Assembly: GCA_900215285.1 (NCBI GenBank)
Contig: OCMG01000003.1
Span: 744,001-808,000, forward strand
Source: Ensifer adhaerens
Lineage (GTDB): Bacteria; Pseudomonadota; Alphaproteobacteria; Rhizobiales; Rhizobiaceae
Direction of reading: 5' to 3'
DNA: 64,000 nt
In this document: positions 17,235 to 25,092 of the stretch, in pieces
How the letters are laid out: every line of letters starts with the position of its first letter
Numbering within the stretch: position 1 is the stretch's first letter
The notes under the pieces: model-generated
The model's database searches: none
What the model was told of the DNA's origin: nothing
The model's input: only the letters and a program-made list of their open reading frames with translations
Program-made: the position numbers and the translations under genes

Positions 17235-19310
17235 ATTTCCACGCAATCGCTCATTTATAATCGCCTGTCGACACACCTGATAGATCGTCTGTCAGCCGCC
17301 GATCCGGCGCTTTCGCGACTGCGCATTGCGGCCCGCGCGCTCTTCGCATTGGTGTTGACGGTAATTGTCCTCATTGCCGTGCATCAGGTTCGTCCCCTGC
17401 CGGTCGCGGCTTACGGCCTGGCGATCCTGCTCTCCTTCATCGGAACGATCGGCATCCGCGATGTGGGCTGGCGACGTCAGACGGTCACGCGCACTCTGGC
17501 CGGACTTGTCGGAGCATCAATCTCGATTCTCGCAGGCGCACTGGCATCGCAGCCTGTTGTGGCAGACATCGTATTCCTGTCGGTCATCTTCGTCTCGGTT
17601 TACATAAGGCGCTATGGAATGCGCTGGCTGGGGGTGGGTCTTGTCGCGTTCATGGGCTATTTCATGGGCGACTACATGCATCCCGCTCCCTCGGAGGCCG
17701 GGTTCATGCTTCTGGCGGCAGCGGTTGCTCTTGGGTCCGCGCAGGTGGCCTCAACCCTGCTCTTCACCGAGAATCCGGAGCGCGATTTCCGACGCGCCCT
17801 CAGGACGATTGATCACAGGATCAATCTGATCCTCCGGCATCTTCTACAGGCCTCGCTCAACGGCAGACTGCCGACCGATGACCGCATGACGGTCAGGACC
17901 CAGATGACGGAATTGCGCGAAATCCTGCTGATGGCCGAAGGGCTCGTGCCCCAAATCACGCCCGAAGGATGGGCCGTCGACGGCGCCACAGCTGATCTCG
18001 CAGGCGGATTGATTGATCTCCTTCTCGCTGTCGAGCGGCTGGTGCGCTATCGCGAGACGGAACTGCCGCCACCAGAGGCCTTGCGAGCCTTGCTGAGCGA
18101 AAAGGGGCCGACGCTCGCGGCAGCCCCTCCGACGACGATCGGCGACAGCGGAGAAGCCGTGCAATTGCTGCAGGAGGTCCGCCGCGCCCGCGCGCGCATT
18201 AACATCGCGCTGGGCCCCTCGCCATCGCCGGTTTTCGAGCGCGCCGCCGCAACGGCGCCGGCTGCCGTTCAGGCCGCCCTTGGTCCCCGTCGACTGGGCA
18301 TCCCGGCGGCGTTTCATCGCCCGATCCAGGTGACGGTCGCCTGCGGTCTGGCGTTGGCCGCCGGCCTGATGCTCTCTCCGACGCGATGGTACTGGGCCGT
18401 AATCACCGCCTACCTGGTCTTCAACAATACGCGGACGCGCGCCGACACTGCCATACGCGCGCTCAATCGCGCCGCCGGAACACTGGGCGGGGTTCTGGCC
18501 GGCACCCTGCTTGCTACGCTTCTGCATGAGCATCCGCTCGCGGGAGGCCTGTTGATCCCTATCTTATTCTTCCTCGCCGTCTACAATCTGCAGGCATCCT
18601 ATGGCTGGATGATCTTCTTCTTCACCAACGGCCTCGCCTTGCTTTATGGGCTCATGGGCATGTTCACGCCGGAGCTCCTCTTCCTGCGGCTGACCGAGAC
18701 CCTGGTGGGCGGCGTTTGCGGCATTGCCGCTGCCTTCCTGATCTTTCCCGTGCGGACCAGCGGCGCGGTCGATACAGCCATGACGGACTTTCTCAATGCA
18801 CTTGAGGAGCTCATGTCCGCTGCGGGCGACAAGACGAAGGCTGCCGATGAGATCACCGGCGCAGCACTCAAGCTCGATCACAGATACGGCGCCCTGGCTG
18901 CAGCCGTCCGCCCTTTGGGCGGCCCCTGGTCGGTTGTCACAAAGTTCGGTTCCGTCCGCACGAAACTTCTGTTGCTGGTCTCCTGCGCGCACTGGGCACG
19001 CGTGCTGGCAAGCGCGATGGCCGATGGTGCGGCCACCGCAGAAGAACGCGACATCCTCGCGCGGCTCACGTCCGCAGCGATGGAAAAGACCGCACGCTTG
19101 AGACTGGCCGGTGCCAAATGGTTCGAGGCTGGAGAGACCCCTGAACCCGTTCCGCACACCAACCCTGCACCCAGCGCCGGTACACTGAAGCATGAGGCGG
19201 CAATCGGCGCTCTTGAAGCGATCAATGACCTCCTCGATCGAGCTGTGGCCCAGCTCGAGCCCGGCTTGTCGCTCAGAGAACGCCTATCGACTGCAGCCCT
19301 TCAGGATTGA
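17235..19310 (+). CDS. FUSC family inner-membrane protein, aromatic acid exporter-like (AaeB type)
   Basis: 653 residues from the first conventional start (TTG 17349), or about 691 if translation begins at ATT 17235. Two blocks of closely spaced hydrophobic segments (about residues 20-180 and 360-500 of the long form) flank a cytoplasmic helical region, as in fusaric-acid-resistance and p-hydroxybenzoate efflux proteins. The frame is open back to a stop at 17214, and the 38 extra codons read as a normal FUSC N terminus (amphipathic, then SRLRIAARALF leading into the first membrane helix). GGAG at 17225-17228 sits 6 bases before ATT 17235, so I favour that start. It probably exports aromatic acids; no membrane-fusion partner gene is adjacent. 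Confidence 0.8.
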   Translation: MSTQSLIYNRLSTHLIDRLSAADPALSRLRIAARALFALVLTVIVLIAVHQVRPLPVAAYGLAILLSFIGTIGIRDVGWRRQTVTRTLAGLVGASISILAGALASQPVVADIVFLSVIFVSVYIRRYGMRWLGVGLVAFMGYFMGDYMHPAPSEAGFMLLAAAVALGSAQVASTLLFTENPERDFRRALRTIDHRINLILRHLLQASLNGRLPTDDRMTVRTQMTELREILLMAEGLVPQITPEGWAVDGATADLAGGLIDLLLAVERLVRYRETELPPPEALRALLSEKGPTLAAAPPTTIGDSGEAVQLLQEVRRARARINIALGPSPSPVFERAAATAPAAVQAALGPRRLGIPAAFHRPIQVTVACGLALAAGLMLSPTRWYWAVITAYLVFNNTRTRADTAIRALNRAAGTLGGVLAGTLLATLLHEHPLAGGLLIPILFFLAVYNLQASYGWMIFFFTNGLALLYGLMGMFTPELLFLRLTETLVGGVCGIAAAFLIFPVRTSGAVDTAMTDFLNALEELMSAAGDKTKAADEITGAALKLDHRYGALAAAVRPLGGPWSVVTKFGSVRTKLLLLVSCAHWARVLASAMADGAATAEERDILARLTSAAMEKTARLRLAGAKWFEAGETPEPVPHTNPAPSAGTLKHEAAIGALEAINDLLDRAVAQLEPGLSLRERLSTAALQD

Positions 19311-19492
19311 TCGACGTCAGGAACCGACAGCATCGCCGCTCCGGCGGACGGCCGCCTTGATCCCGTTTATGCTGTGCATGTGTGGGACCGGGAACCGATA
19401 CGCCGGGCTTGTCAGCGGTTACTTCGCCAGGCATCCCCGTCGGGCACGAGCACAAGGCGGTTCATGGCGAGGTGCCCGCCGCCGCCTACGCT

Positions 19493-20494
19493 TTACGACG
19501 CGCCGGAGGCTTTGAGCCCGGGCGGCGATGACATGGTCTCGGTGGTTCCGGCATTCGAAGGACGAACGTCGTCGATGTCGTCGGAGGACGCTGCTCGGTG
19601 AAGGAACAGAACCTCCAGATCAAGCCTTTTCGACAGCAGCTTGCCACGCGCTTCCCCCAGAACCATCATCGCGGTGGCCCATGCGTCGGCGATTGTGCAA
19701 TTGGCGGCGAGAACCGTCACCGAAGCTGGGCTATCAAGCAGCGGCGCGCCGCGGCGGGGATCCATCGTGTGCGACATCCGCCTGCCGTTTACATCGACCC
19801 AGTGGCGATAATCGCCGGATGTCGCGACAGCCGTGTTCTTCAATTCGAGGAGCGAATGCACGCTACGAACCCCGTATTCCGGCTTTTCGATCGCGATTGC
19901 CCAATCTTTGCCGTCGGGTTGTTGGCCGAGCGCAACAAGTTCGCCGTCTATTGAGAAGACGCCGTCGGTGATGCCCGCAGTTTGGGCGACCTCGGACAGC
20001 CGGTCCACGCCGTATCCCTTCGCGATCCCCGATAAATCGATCTGCAGTGGCGCGGATTTGCGGGCGAGGCCGCGAACCCTGTCGATCTCCAGTATGGCAT
20101 GCGCAGGTTGGCGCCTGTTCACGAGCGCGGCGCGGATCCTTGCGGCGTCCGCAGCCTCGGCGCAGAAGCCCCAGGCCGAGACGGCATCGCCGAGGCCGAT
20201 ATCGAAGGCGCCGTCGGACTGCCTGCCAATCTCAAGGCCAACCTCCAGAACGTGCAGAAGGCGCTCGGGCAGGGGAAGCCAAAGGTTCACCGGCGCGGCG
20301 TTGAAGCGCATGAGCGCGCTATCCGGTTTCCAGGTGGACATCAACATGTCCACCTCATCGACGGCGGCCTGCAGCGCCTTCTCCAGAGCTTTCGCGTCGA
20401 ACGCACGGTCCGCGTAAAAGAGCGCCGACCAGCGGGTGCCCATTGTTGACCCGTTCAAGGTGTTGCGGGTCAGATCAGTAAACGTCTTCGGCAT
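19493..20494 (-). CDS. apbE: FAD:protein FMN transferase (ApbE family)
   Basis: 333 residues. ApbE moves FMN from FAD onto a Thr or Ser of extracytoplasmic redox proteins. Family markers: NGSTMGTRWSALFY near the N terminus, DGAFDIGLG, the DLSGIAKGYGVDRL core, GVFSIDGELVALG and the metal-site stretch ADAWATAMMVLG. No signal peptide is obvious, so either it works in the cytoplasm or export is not visible. Its start overlaps the stop of the PepSY-flavoreductase gene by 20 bases and it is the last gene of that operon. The upstream DUF2271 protein carries NGITGAS, a match to the flavinylation motif, and is the likely acceptor. Confidence 0.9.
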   Translation of the reverse strand: MPKTFTDLTRNTLNGSTMGTRWSALFYADRAFDAKALEKALQAAVDEVDMLMSTWKPDSALMRFNAAPVNLWLPLPERLLHVLEVGLEIGRQSDGAFDIGLGDAVSAWGFCAEAADAARIRAALVNRRQPAHAILEIDRVRGLARKSAPLQIDLSGIAKGYGVDRLSEVAQTAGITDGVFSIDGELVALGQQPDGKDWAIAIEKPEYGVRSVHSLLELKNTAVATSGDYRHWVDVNGRRMSHTMDPRRGAPLLDSPASVTVLAANCTIADAWATAMMVLGEARGKLLSKRLDLEVLFLHRAASSDDIDDVRPSNAGTTETMSSPPGLKASGAS

Positions 20495-22685
20495 AGCGGC
20501 CTTCTGCCTTCAGCTTTGCAGTCGTGAGGTTGAGGGGTGCCAGAATGTCTCCAAGTGCTGCCTTGACGCCACTTGCCATGTCCGCGCCACCGCAGACCAT
20601 AACCTGGGCACCTGAGGCGATCAGCGCGGCGATCCTGGGCCCATCCCGACGCACGGCATCCTGGACATAGCTGCGCGCAGCCGTGCGCGAGAAGGCGGTC
20701 TGGATCGAGGTGAGCTTGCCCTCGTCAAGCCAGCGGTCGATTTCCGGTGCATAGAAGACGTCGCTGGACGGGTGGCGCGCGCCGAAGAACAGGTGCATCG
20801 GCCGCTTGCTCTCGTTGGCGCGGACAAAACCGGCGAGCGGCCCGATCCCTGTTCCGGCACCGATGAGAACGACAGGCTTCCTGTTCTTCGCGGGACGAAA
20901 GTCCGGGTTGGAGCGGAAGAAGACATGAACCTTGTCGCCGGGCATCATGTCGACAAGGCGGGTGGAACAGAGCCCGCCCGGATGCTTGCGGACGCAGATT
21001 TCCACGAACCCGTCGCGCGAAGACGATGCGAGCGAATAAAAGCGCGGCGTATTCGACCCATAGGGCACGATGCCGATGAGATCTCCCGCCGCAAAGCGTG
21101 GCGCCCAGCCCAACAGCCTCTGCCACAAGCCAGTCCGGGGCAGGGCGAAGCGCAGGATGGCCGCCGGTGCCTGGACGGCCGCGCCATAGTCGCGCCGTGA
21201 TATCAGCGTCAGGCCGGTCAACTGCGGCACGACCGGCGCATGATGCAGATCGAGGGGTATGCCAATGGTGTCGCCAAGGGCGCGGCCCCAACGGGCGAAA
21301 TCCTGCGGCGACTGTCTGTCGACCGCATCGAGCGGCAGGAGCTTCGTCCAACCTGCCTTTTCCAGCTCCGCGTCGACCTCTCGGGCAAACCCGCAGAAAT
21401 GCGGAAAGCTGCGATCCCCGAAGCCCAGCACGCTGATCGGAATGTTCCGCGCACGCTTCGTCGTCGTCAGGCGGCCCAGGAAATTCCTGGCCGAGGCCGG
21501 CGCGTCGCCGTCGCCATAGGTTGCGGCCATGAAGATGATCCGTTTGGCTGCGCTGTAGCGCTCCGGCTCAAAGGCCGACATGGGAGCGACATGGGCATGT
21601 TCGCCGGCCTTGGCGAGGGCGGCATGGAGCGTGGCGGCAAAGCCCCAGGTGGAGCCGCCTTCGCTGCCCACAAGAATGACGGTGCTCGCACGCCCTGCGC
21701 CCGCATTGCCGGAAATGCGCGGTCTCGCCTTGCGCCCGGCCCACCATTGCAGCACGCCTGTTACGCTGAGCGCCGGAACGCCAAGGGACGAGAGGCCCAG
21801 GAGAAGGCCGAGCAAGGCGGCACCGCGGCCGGTGTGCAACATCATGACAGTCGCGCCGATGCGGTCCCAGATTGTGGCATTTTCCCAAGCGAGAAGTCTG
21901 CCGTCACCCTGGTCGATATAGCCGGAGCCGCTTTCAGTCCTGAGCGTGTAGACATCGTTAGCGTCGCCAGCGGCGGGAAATGTGAGGTCGCGCAGTGCGT
22001 TGATCGGAAGCGTCTTCAGAGGTGTCATTTCGCCGACTGCGTAGCCCGAGCGACCGCTGGTCGCTGAGGGCATGGCGGGCCCGTCTGCACTTTGCGGGAC
22101 GAGACCGAAGGTCGAGGCTGTCATCCACATGGCTGTCATTGATGAGAGAAGCAGGCCGGCAACGCTGAGGCGGGCGATCTCGACATGGATGCGCCCGGCA
22201 TTAGGCCCCTTGAGCGGCGAGAAGAAGCGGCGCCAGCCACCCGTGCGGCGCACCACCAGGAAAAGACCGGAAACGGAAAGAACCAGCATCGCCAGGGCGG
22301 TGACCGCCATGATGATGCGGCCGTTCTCGCCCATCAGCAGAGACCGGTGAAAGTTCTTCAGCCACCGCTCGAAGGCCGGAGCTTCTGCGCTGGCGACCCC
22401 CTTGCCGGTCATCGGATCGATGACGGCGGCCTGGGGCTTGCTTTCGGCATCAAACCAGTAGGCCGTGATGCGCCCCGCCGCGTTCACGCGGATTTCCTCG
22501 ACTGTCGGGTAGGCCGTCTGAACGCGTGTCGCGACCGTAGCTGCATCGAGGCCGCTTTCCGGCTGCGCGGGTGTCGACAGACTTTCGATGGCTGGGAAAA
22601 CCGAGAGTGCTGCACCGCTCAGCGACATGCAGATCACGAGAATGGCAGCCAGAAGACCCGGCCAGCGGTGGATAAAGCGCATCAT
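20475..22685 (-). CDS. PepSY membrane domain - flavodoxin - ferredoxin reductase fusion
   Basis: 736 residues from the ATG at 22685 (a TTG at 22697, abutting the upstream stop, is an alternative). The N-terminal 360 residues form a PepSY_TM unit with a first helix at about 8-28 and further helices around 130-150, 185-205 and 285-320. It continues into a flavodoxin domain (VGSEGGSTWGFAA, MAATYGDGDAP, GFGDRSFPHFCGFA) and an FNR-type FAD/NAD(P) reductase (RFYSLASSS, GGLCSTRLVDM, GAGTGIGPLAGFVR, MVCGGADMA). It could pass electrons from cytoplasmic NAD(P)H across the inner membrane. In Pseudomonas similar proteins (PiuB/FoxB-like) act in siderophore reduction. Here, between DUF2271 and ApbE genes, it most likely feeds a flavinylated periplasmic protein. 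Confidence 0.85.
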   Translation of the reverse strand: MMRFIHRWPGLLAAILVICMSLSGAALSVFPAIESLSTPAQPESGLDAATVATRVQTAYPTVEEIRVNAAGRITAYWFDAESKPQAAVIDPMTGKGVASAEAPAFERWLKNFHRSLLMGENGRIIMAVTALAMLVLSVSGLFLVVRRTGGWRRFFSPLKGPNAGRIHVEIARLSVAGLLLSSMTAMWMTASTFGLVPQSADGPAMPSATSGRSGYAVGEMTPLKTLPINALRDLTFPAAGDANDVYTLRTESGSGYIDQGDGRLLAWENATIWDRIGATVMMLHTGRGAALLGLLLGLSSLGVPALSVTGVLQWWAGRKARPRISGNAGAGRASTVILVGSEGGSTWGFAATLHAALAKAGEHAHVAPMSAFEPERYSAAKRIIFMAATYGDGDAPASARNFLGRLTTTKRARNIPISVLGFGDRSFPHFCGFAREVDAELEKAGWTKLLPLDAVDRQSPQDFARWGRALGDTIGIPLDLHHAPVVPQLTGLTLISRRDYGAAVQAPAAILRFALPRTGLWQRLLGWAPRFAAGDLIGIVPYGSNTPRFYSLASSSRDGFVEICVRKHPGGLCSTRLVDMMPGDKVHVFFRSNPDFRPAKNRKPVVLIGAGTGIGPLAGFVRANESKRPMHLFFGARHPSSDVFYAPEIDRWLDEGKLTSIQTAFSRTAARSYVQDAVRRDGPRIAALIASGAQVMVCGGADMASGVKAALGDILAPLNLTTAKLKAEGRYAEDVY

Positions 22686-22697
22686 GGAGCTATCCAA

Positions 22698-23168
22698 TCA
22701 CATCTTGTATTCGAAGTTTGCGATATAGCGCTTCCCCGCGACCGGCTTTCCGCTCCCTGTTGCCGTGAGTGGCACGGAGATTTCGGAGGGGCTTTCGCGC
22801 ATGTCTTCCACGGCCGCATCGATGTGAAGCTTGTAGCCGGCATCGAAGAGCGTATCGGCGAGATCGAGCGTCACGGTCAGCGCGCGTCCCGAACCGACGC
22901 TGGCGCCCGTAATGCCGTTGATCTCCGCGGTGTTGCCACCCGTCGCGCGATACCACTCGGTCAGGTGGCGATAATATTTCGCGCGGCCTCCGGCCATCCA
23001 GAGGGTTCCGGCATATTTGCCTTGTGCGTCAGTGACATACATGACGACGAAGGCGTTGTTGCCGCCATAATCGGCCATCTTGGCCTTCAGCGTTACCTGC
23101 CGGGCCATGGCAAGCCCTGGCACGGTCAAGGCTGTCGTCATGACGAGCGCGGTCACCAATCTTTTCAT
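22698..23168 (-). CDS. DUF2271 exported protein, probable flavinylated electron carrier
   Basis: 156 residues from the ATG at 23168 (AGGAGCTTGAG upstream). A signal peptide covers about residues 1-22 (MKRLVTALV ... LAMA). The mature part matches the DUF2271 pattern of beta-rich periplasmic proteins, including YVTDAQGKYAGTLWMAGG and the R/K-rich W-Y stretch. NGITGASVGSG at residues 84-94 fits the ApbE target consensus Dxx(S/T)GA(T/S), with Ser90 as the predicted FMN attachment site and Asn in place of the leading Asp. It is the first gene of the operon with the PepSY-flavoreductase and ApbE. DUF2271 and PepSY proteins are known to associate with flavinylation; the modification here is inferred. 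Confidence 0.85.
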   Translation of the reverse strand: MKRLVTALVMTTALTVPGLAMARQVTLKAKMADYGGNNAFVVMYVTDAQGKYAGTLWMAGGRAKYYRHLTEWYRATGGNTAEINGITGASVGSGRALTVTLDLADTLFDAGYKLHIDAAVEDMRESPSEISVPLTATGSGKPVAGKRYIANFEYKM

Positions 23169-23247
23169 CTCAAGCTCCTGCTTTTTCAGATCTGGAAGAA
23201 TTGTTGCACTGCGAAGCTGAGTTTTGGCTGACACGGCAACCAAAGTC

Positions 23248-23265
23248 GCTTCAGCTTGCCGTCAG
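23248..23265 (-). promoter_or_regulatory. Tandem-repeat box A of the two-component system
   Basis: GCTTCAG-CTTG-CCGTCAG reads as two direct 7-mers with 11-bp periodicity, typical of OmpR-family operators, 80 bases upstream of the DUF2271 start. The same arrangement occurs at 23728-23745 and 24366-24383. Confidence 0.65.
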
Positions 23266-23313
23266 CTTCCAGTGCGCAGCGGCCGCCAGTGGCGGCGGTC
23301 GCTGCCGTGGGGA

Positions 23314-23649
23314 TCAGTTGATCTGGGCACCCGGCTTGTTCGATCCGTGGTTGAAGAGGCCGTTTGCCGGTGGTTCGGCCGCTGGCGGGGGCGCGGTCGT
23401 GCCGGAACTGAAATTATCGCCATCGTCATCATCGTCGTCGTCGCCGCCGCGTTCTTGCGCGTGGCGGGCCGAGCCGTGATGGCCGTCGTCATCCACGAGG
23501 GTGTAGCCGGCGCCCTCTGCCTTGCGGCCGTTGTCGGTTGAAACGTTGGCAACGGGTTGGCCCGAAAGGCTGTAGGCGGCGAGTGCGGGCAGGGTGATCG
23601 CGGTCGTGAGCAGTACCGTGAGGCCGATGATTTTGTATTTGCGGGTCAT
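23314..23649 (-). CDS. Small exported acidic protein of unknown function
   Basis: 111 residues. A clear signal peptide (MTRKYKIIGL, hydrophobic core, cleavage after about LPALA) is followed by a short ordered-looking stretch, then a run of seven Asp (GGDDDDDDDGDN) and a Pro/Ala-rich tail (TAPPPAAEPP). I do not recognise a family. The Asp run suggests cation binding. AGGAGATTTGC lies just upstream of the ATG. It has its own promoter region with box B at nearly the same distance as for the neighbouring operons, so it probably belongs to the same regulon as the flavin module. Confidence 0.7.
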   Translation of the reverse strand: MTRKYKIIGLTVLLTTAITLPALAAYSLSGQPVANVSTDNGRKAEGAGYTLVDDDGHHGSARHAQERGGDDDDDDDGDNFSSGTTAPPPAAEPPANGLFNHGSNKPGAQIN

Positions 23650-23966
23650 GCAAATCTCCTTGGATATCCTGAACGCGCCTCTTCTGGGCGCCGAACCTGA
23701 TCCTGCGATGACGGCTGAGCCGTAATCGCTTCAGTTTGGCTTCAGGAACGGAGCGTCAGATGACGCAATGGGAGATGAGGGTGCGCAAGGTGGGCCGCGG
23801 GCGTTCCAGCGCAAGGCAGAACAGACTGCCGCCCGGACGTGTCTGCACTCGGAGACGCCAAGCTTTTGATCTTACATCATGTAGTTTCAGATCAGCAGAT
23901 TGCGCTGTACCGTGCCGAAGAGCGCCATGATGATCGGCATCCGTTCCCGGATGCCCCACAGAGGTT
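23650..23966. other. 317-base intergenic region
   Basis: It contains the promoter region of the small acidic protein gene, including box B at 23728-23745. The rest, up to the end of the PepSY gene at 23967, shows no convincing gene. An open frame at 23756-24019 on the minus strand is out of frame with the PepSY gene and looks like chance. Confidence 0.5.
23728..23745 (-). promoter_or_regulatory. Tandem-repeat box B of the two-component system
   Basis: GCTTCAG-TTTG-GCTTCAG is an exact direct repeat with 11-bp period, 79 bases upstream of the start of the acidic exported protein gene. It is the best copy of the three. Confidence 0.7.
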
Positions 23967-24290
23967 CTAGTCGTGCTCGTGGCTTTTATGGTGATCGTCG
24001 TGTCCAAGATCATGATCATCGCGATCGCGGGTCTTGAGGATCTCCAGCGTCACGGGGTTGACGGTCAAGCGGATGTCCTTGCCGGTACTGTCACGGCCAA
24101 AAACCTTGTAGCAGCCGTCATCAATCATGATGCGTCGCACGGTCCAGCCCTGTTGGGCTGCCATGGTTTCCACGGCTCGACGCGGTTGCCAGTCGCTCAT
24201 CGGCGCCCAGCAGCCATCGTCTGCCAGAGCCTGGCCGGCAAAGGTCAGCGAAATGGCAAAGGTGACGGCAACAGCTTTCTGCACGATCAT
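23967..24290 (-). CDS. Small secreted PepSY domain protein
   Basis: 107 residues from the ATG at 24290; GTG codons at 24317 and 24284 are alternatives, and the GGAG at the ATG is very close. A signal peptide (VQKAVAVTFAISLTFAGQALA) precedes a single PepSY domain with the usual pattern of a Cys-bearing N-terminal helix, GWTVRRIMIDDGCYKVFGRD and VNPVTLEILK. The C terminus is rich in His and Asp (HDLGHDDHHKSHEHD), a possible metal-binding tail. It is divergent from the response-regulator gene and preceded by box C. A periplasmic accessory role for the sensor kinase or the flavin module is inferred. Confidence 0.8.
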   Translation of the reverse strand: MIVQKAVAVTFAISLTFAGQALADDGCWAPMSDWQPRRAVETMAAQQGWTVRRIMIDDGCYKVFGRDSTGKDIRLTVNPVTLEILKTRDRDDHDLGHDDHHKSHEHD

Positions 24291-24365
24291 ACTCCACGTG
24301 AGAGAATCCCATATCACATTCCTAGAGATCGGACCTGAAGCCTGCCTGAACCGGGCACTCCTCCG

Positions 24366-24383
24366 CCTTCAGGTTCGCGTCAG
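24366..24383 (-). promoter_or_regulatory. Tandem-repeat box C of the two-component system
   Basis: CCTTCAG-GTTC-GCGTCAG shares the 11-bp period, 4-base spacer and orientation of boxes A and B. It lies 76 bases upstream of the PepSY gene and 50 bases upstream of the divergent response-regulator gene, so both could be controlled from it. Confidence 0.65.
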
Positions 24384-24432
24384 CAGCGTCATGAATAATC
24401 CAGACTGAGAGAATCGGGAAAGAACTAGCGGC

Positions 24433-25092
24433 ATGAGAGTCCTGCTGATTGAAGACGACACGGTGCTTGGTGCGGCCGTGCGCGACCAGATTGTCGCGGA
24501 TGGTCATGGCACCGACTGGGTCACACGTCTGGACGCTGCCGGCGATGCCCTCGCCACGACAAGCTATGATCTCATTCTTCTCGATCTGATGCTTCCCGAT
24601 GGCCGAGGCATCGTTTTTCTCAAGGCCTTGCGGGGCCGCGGAGACGTCACCCCGGCGATCATCATGACCGCGCTCGATCAGGTCTCCGATCGCATCGAAG
24701 GGCTGAATGCGGGCGCCGACGATTACCTCGTCAAGCCCTTCGATCTTGCAGAACTTTCCGCCCGCATCCGCTCTGTGGCACGGCGCTACAGCGGCAATCC
24801 CAATCCCCTCGTGGTCCTGGGGCCGCTGGAGGTCGATCTTGCTGCCCGCAACGTCTATCGCGATGGCAAGCCCGTGCAACTGACCGCGCGGGAATGGGTT
24901 CTGTTCGAGACCTTCCTGCAGCGGCCGGGTCAATTGCTGTCCAAACTACAGCTGGAAGAAAGCCTCTATTCCTTCGATACGGAAGTGGAAAGCAACACGA
25001 TCGAGGTTCATATCAGCCGCCTGCGCAAGAAGCTTGGCCCGTCCATCATCTCGACCGAGCGCGGGCTCGGCTACAGGTTGGGGAAGCCATGA
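24433..25092 (+). CDS. OmpR/PhoB-family response regulator
   Basis: 219 residues. The receiver domain (1-115) has the acidic pair in LLIEDD, the phosphorylated Asp in LILLDLMLPDG (about residue 52), the Thr-equivalent in IIMTALD and Lys in YLVKPF. The winged-helix DNA-binding domain (125-218) has the ESNTIEVHISRLRKKL recognition helix and a GLGYRL hairpin. The stop overlaps the kinase start (ATGA), which is typical of a coupled pair. OmpR-type proteins bind direct repeats with 10-11-bp spacing, matching boxes A-C around the adjacent redox genes. Confidence 0.93.
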   Translation: MRVLLIEDDTVLGAAVRDQIVADGHGTDWVTRLDAAGDALATTSYDLILLDLMLPDGRGIVFLKALRGRGDVTPAIIMTALDQVSDRIEGLNAGADDYLVKPFDLAELSARIRSVARRYSGNPNPLVVLGPLEVDLAARNVYRDGKPVQLTAREWVLFETFLQRPGQLLSKLQLEESLYSFDTEVESNTIEVHISRLRKKLGPSIISTERGLGYRLGKP

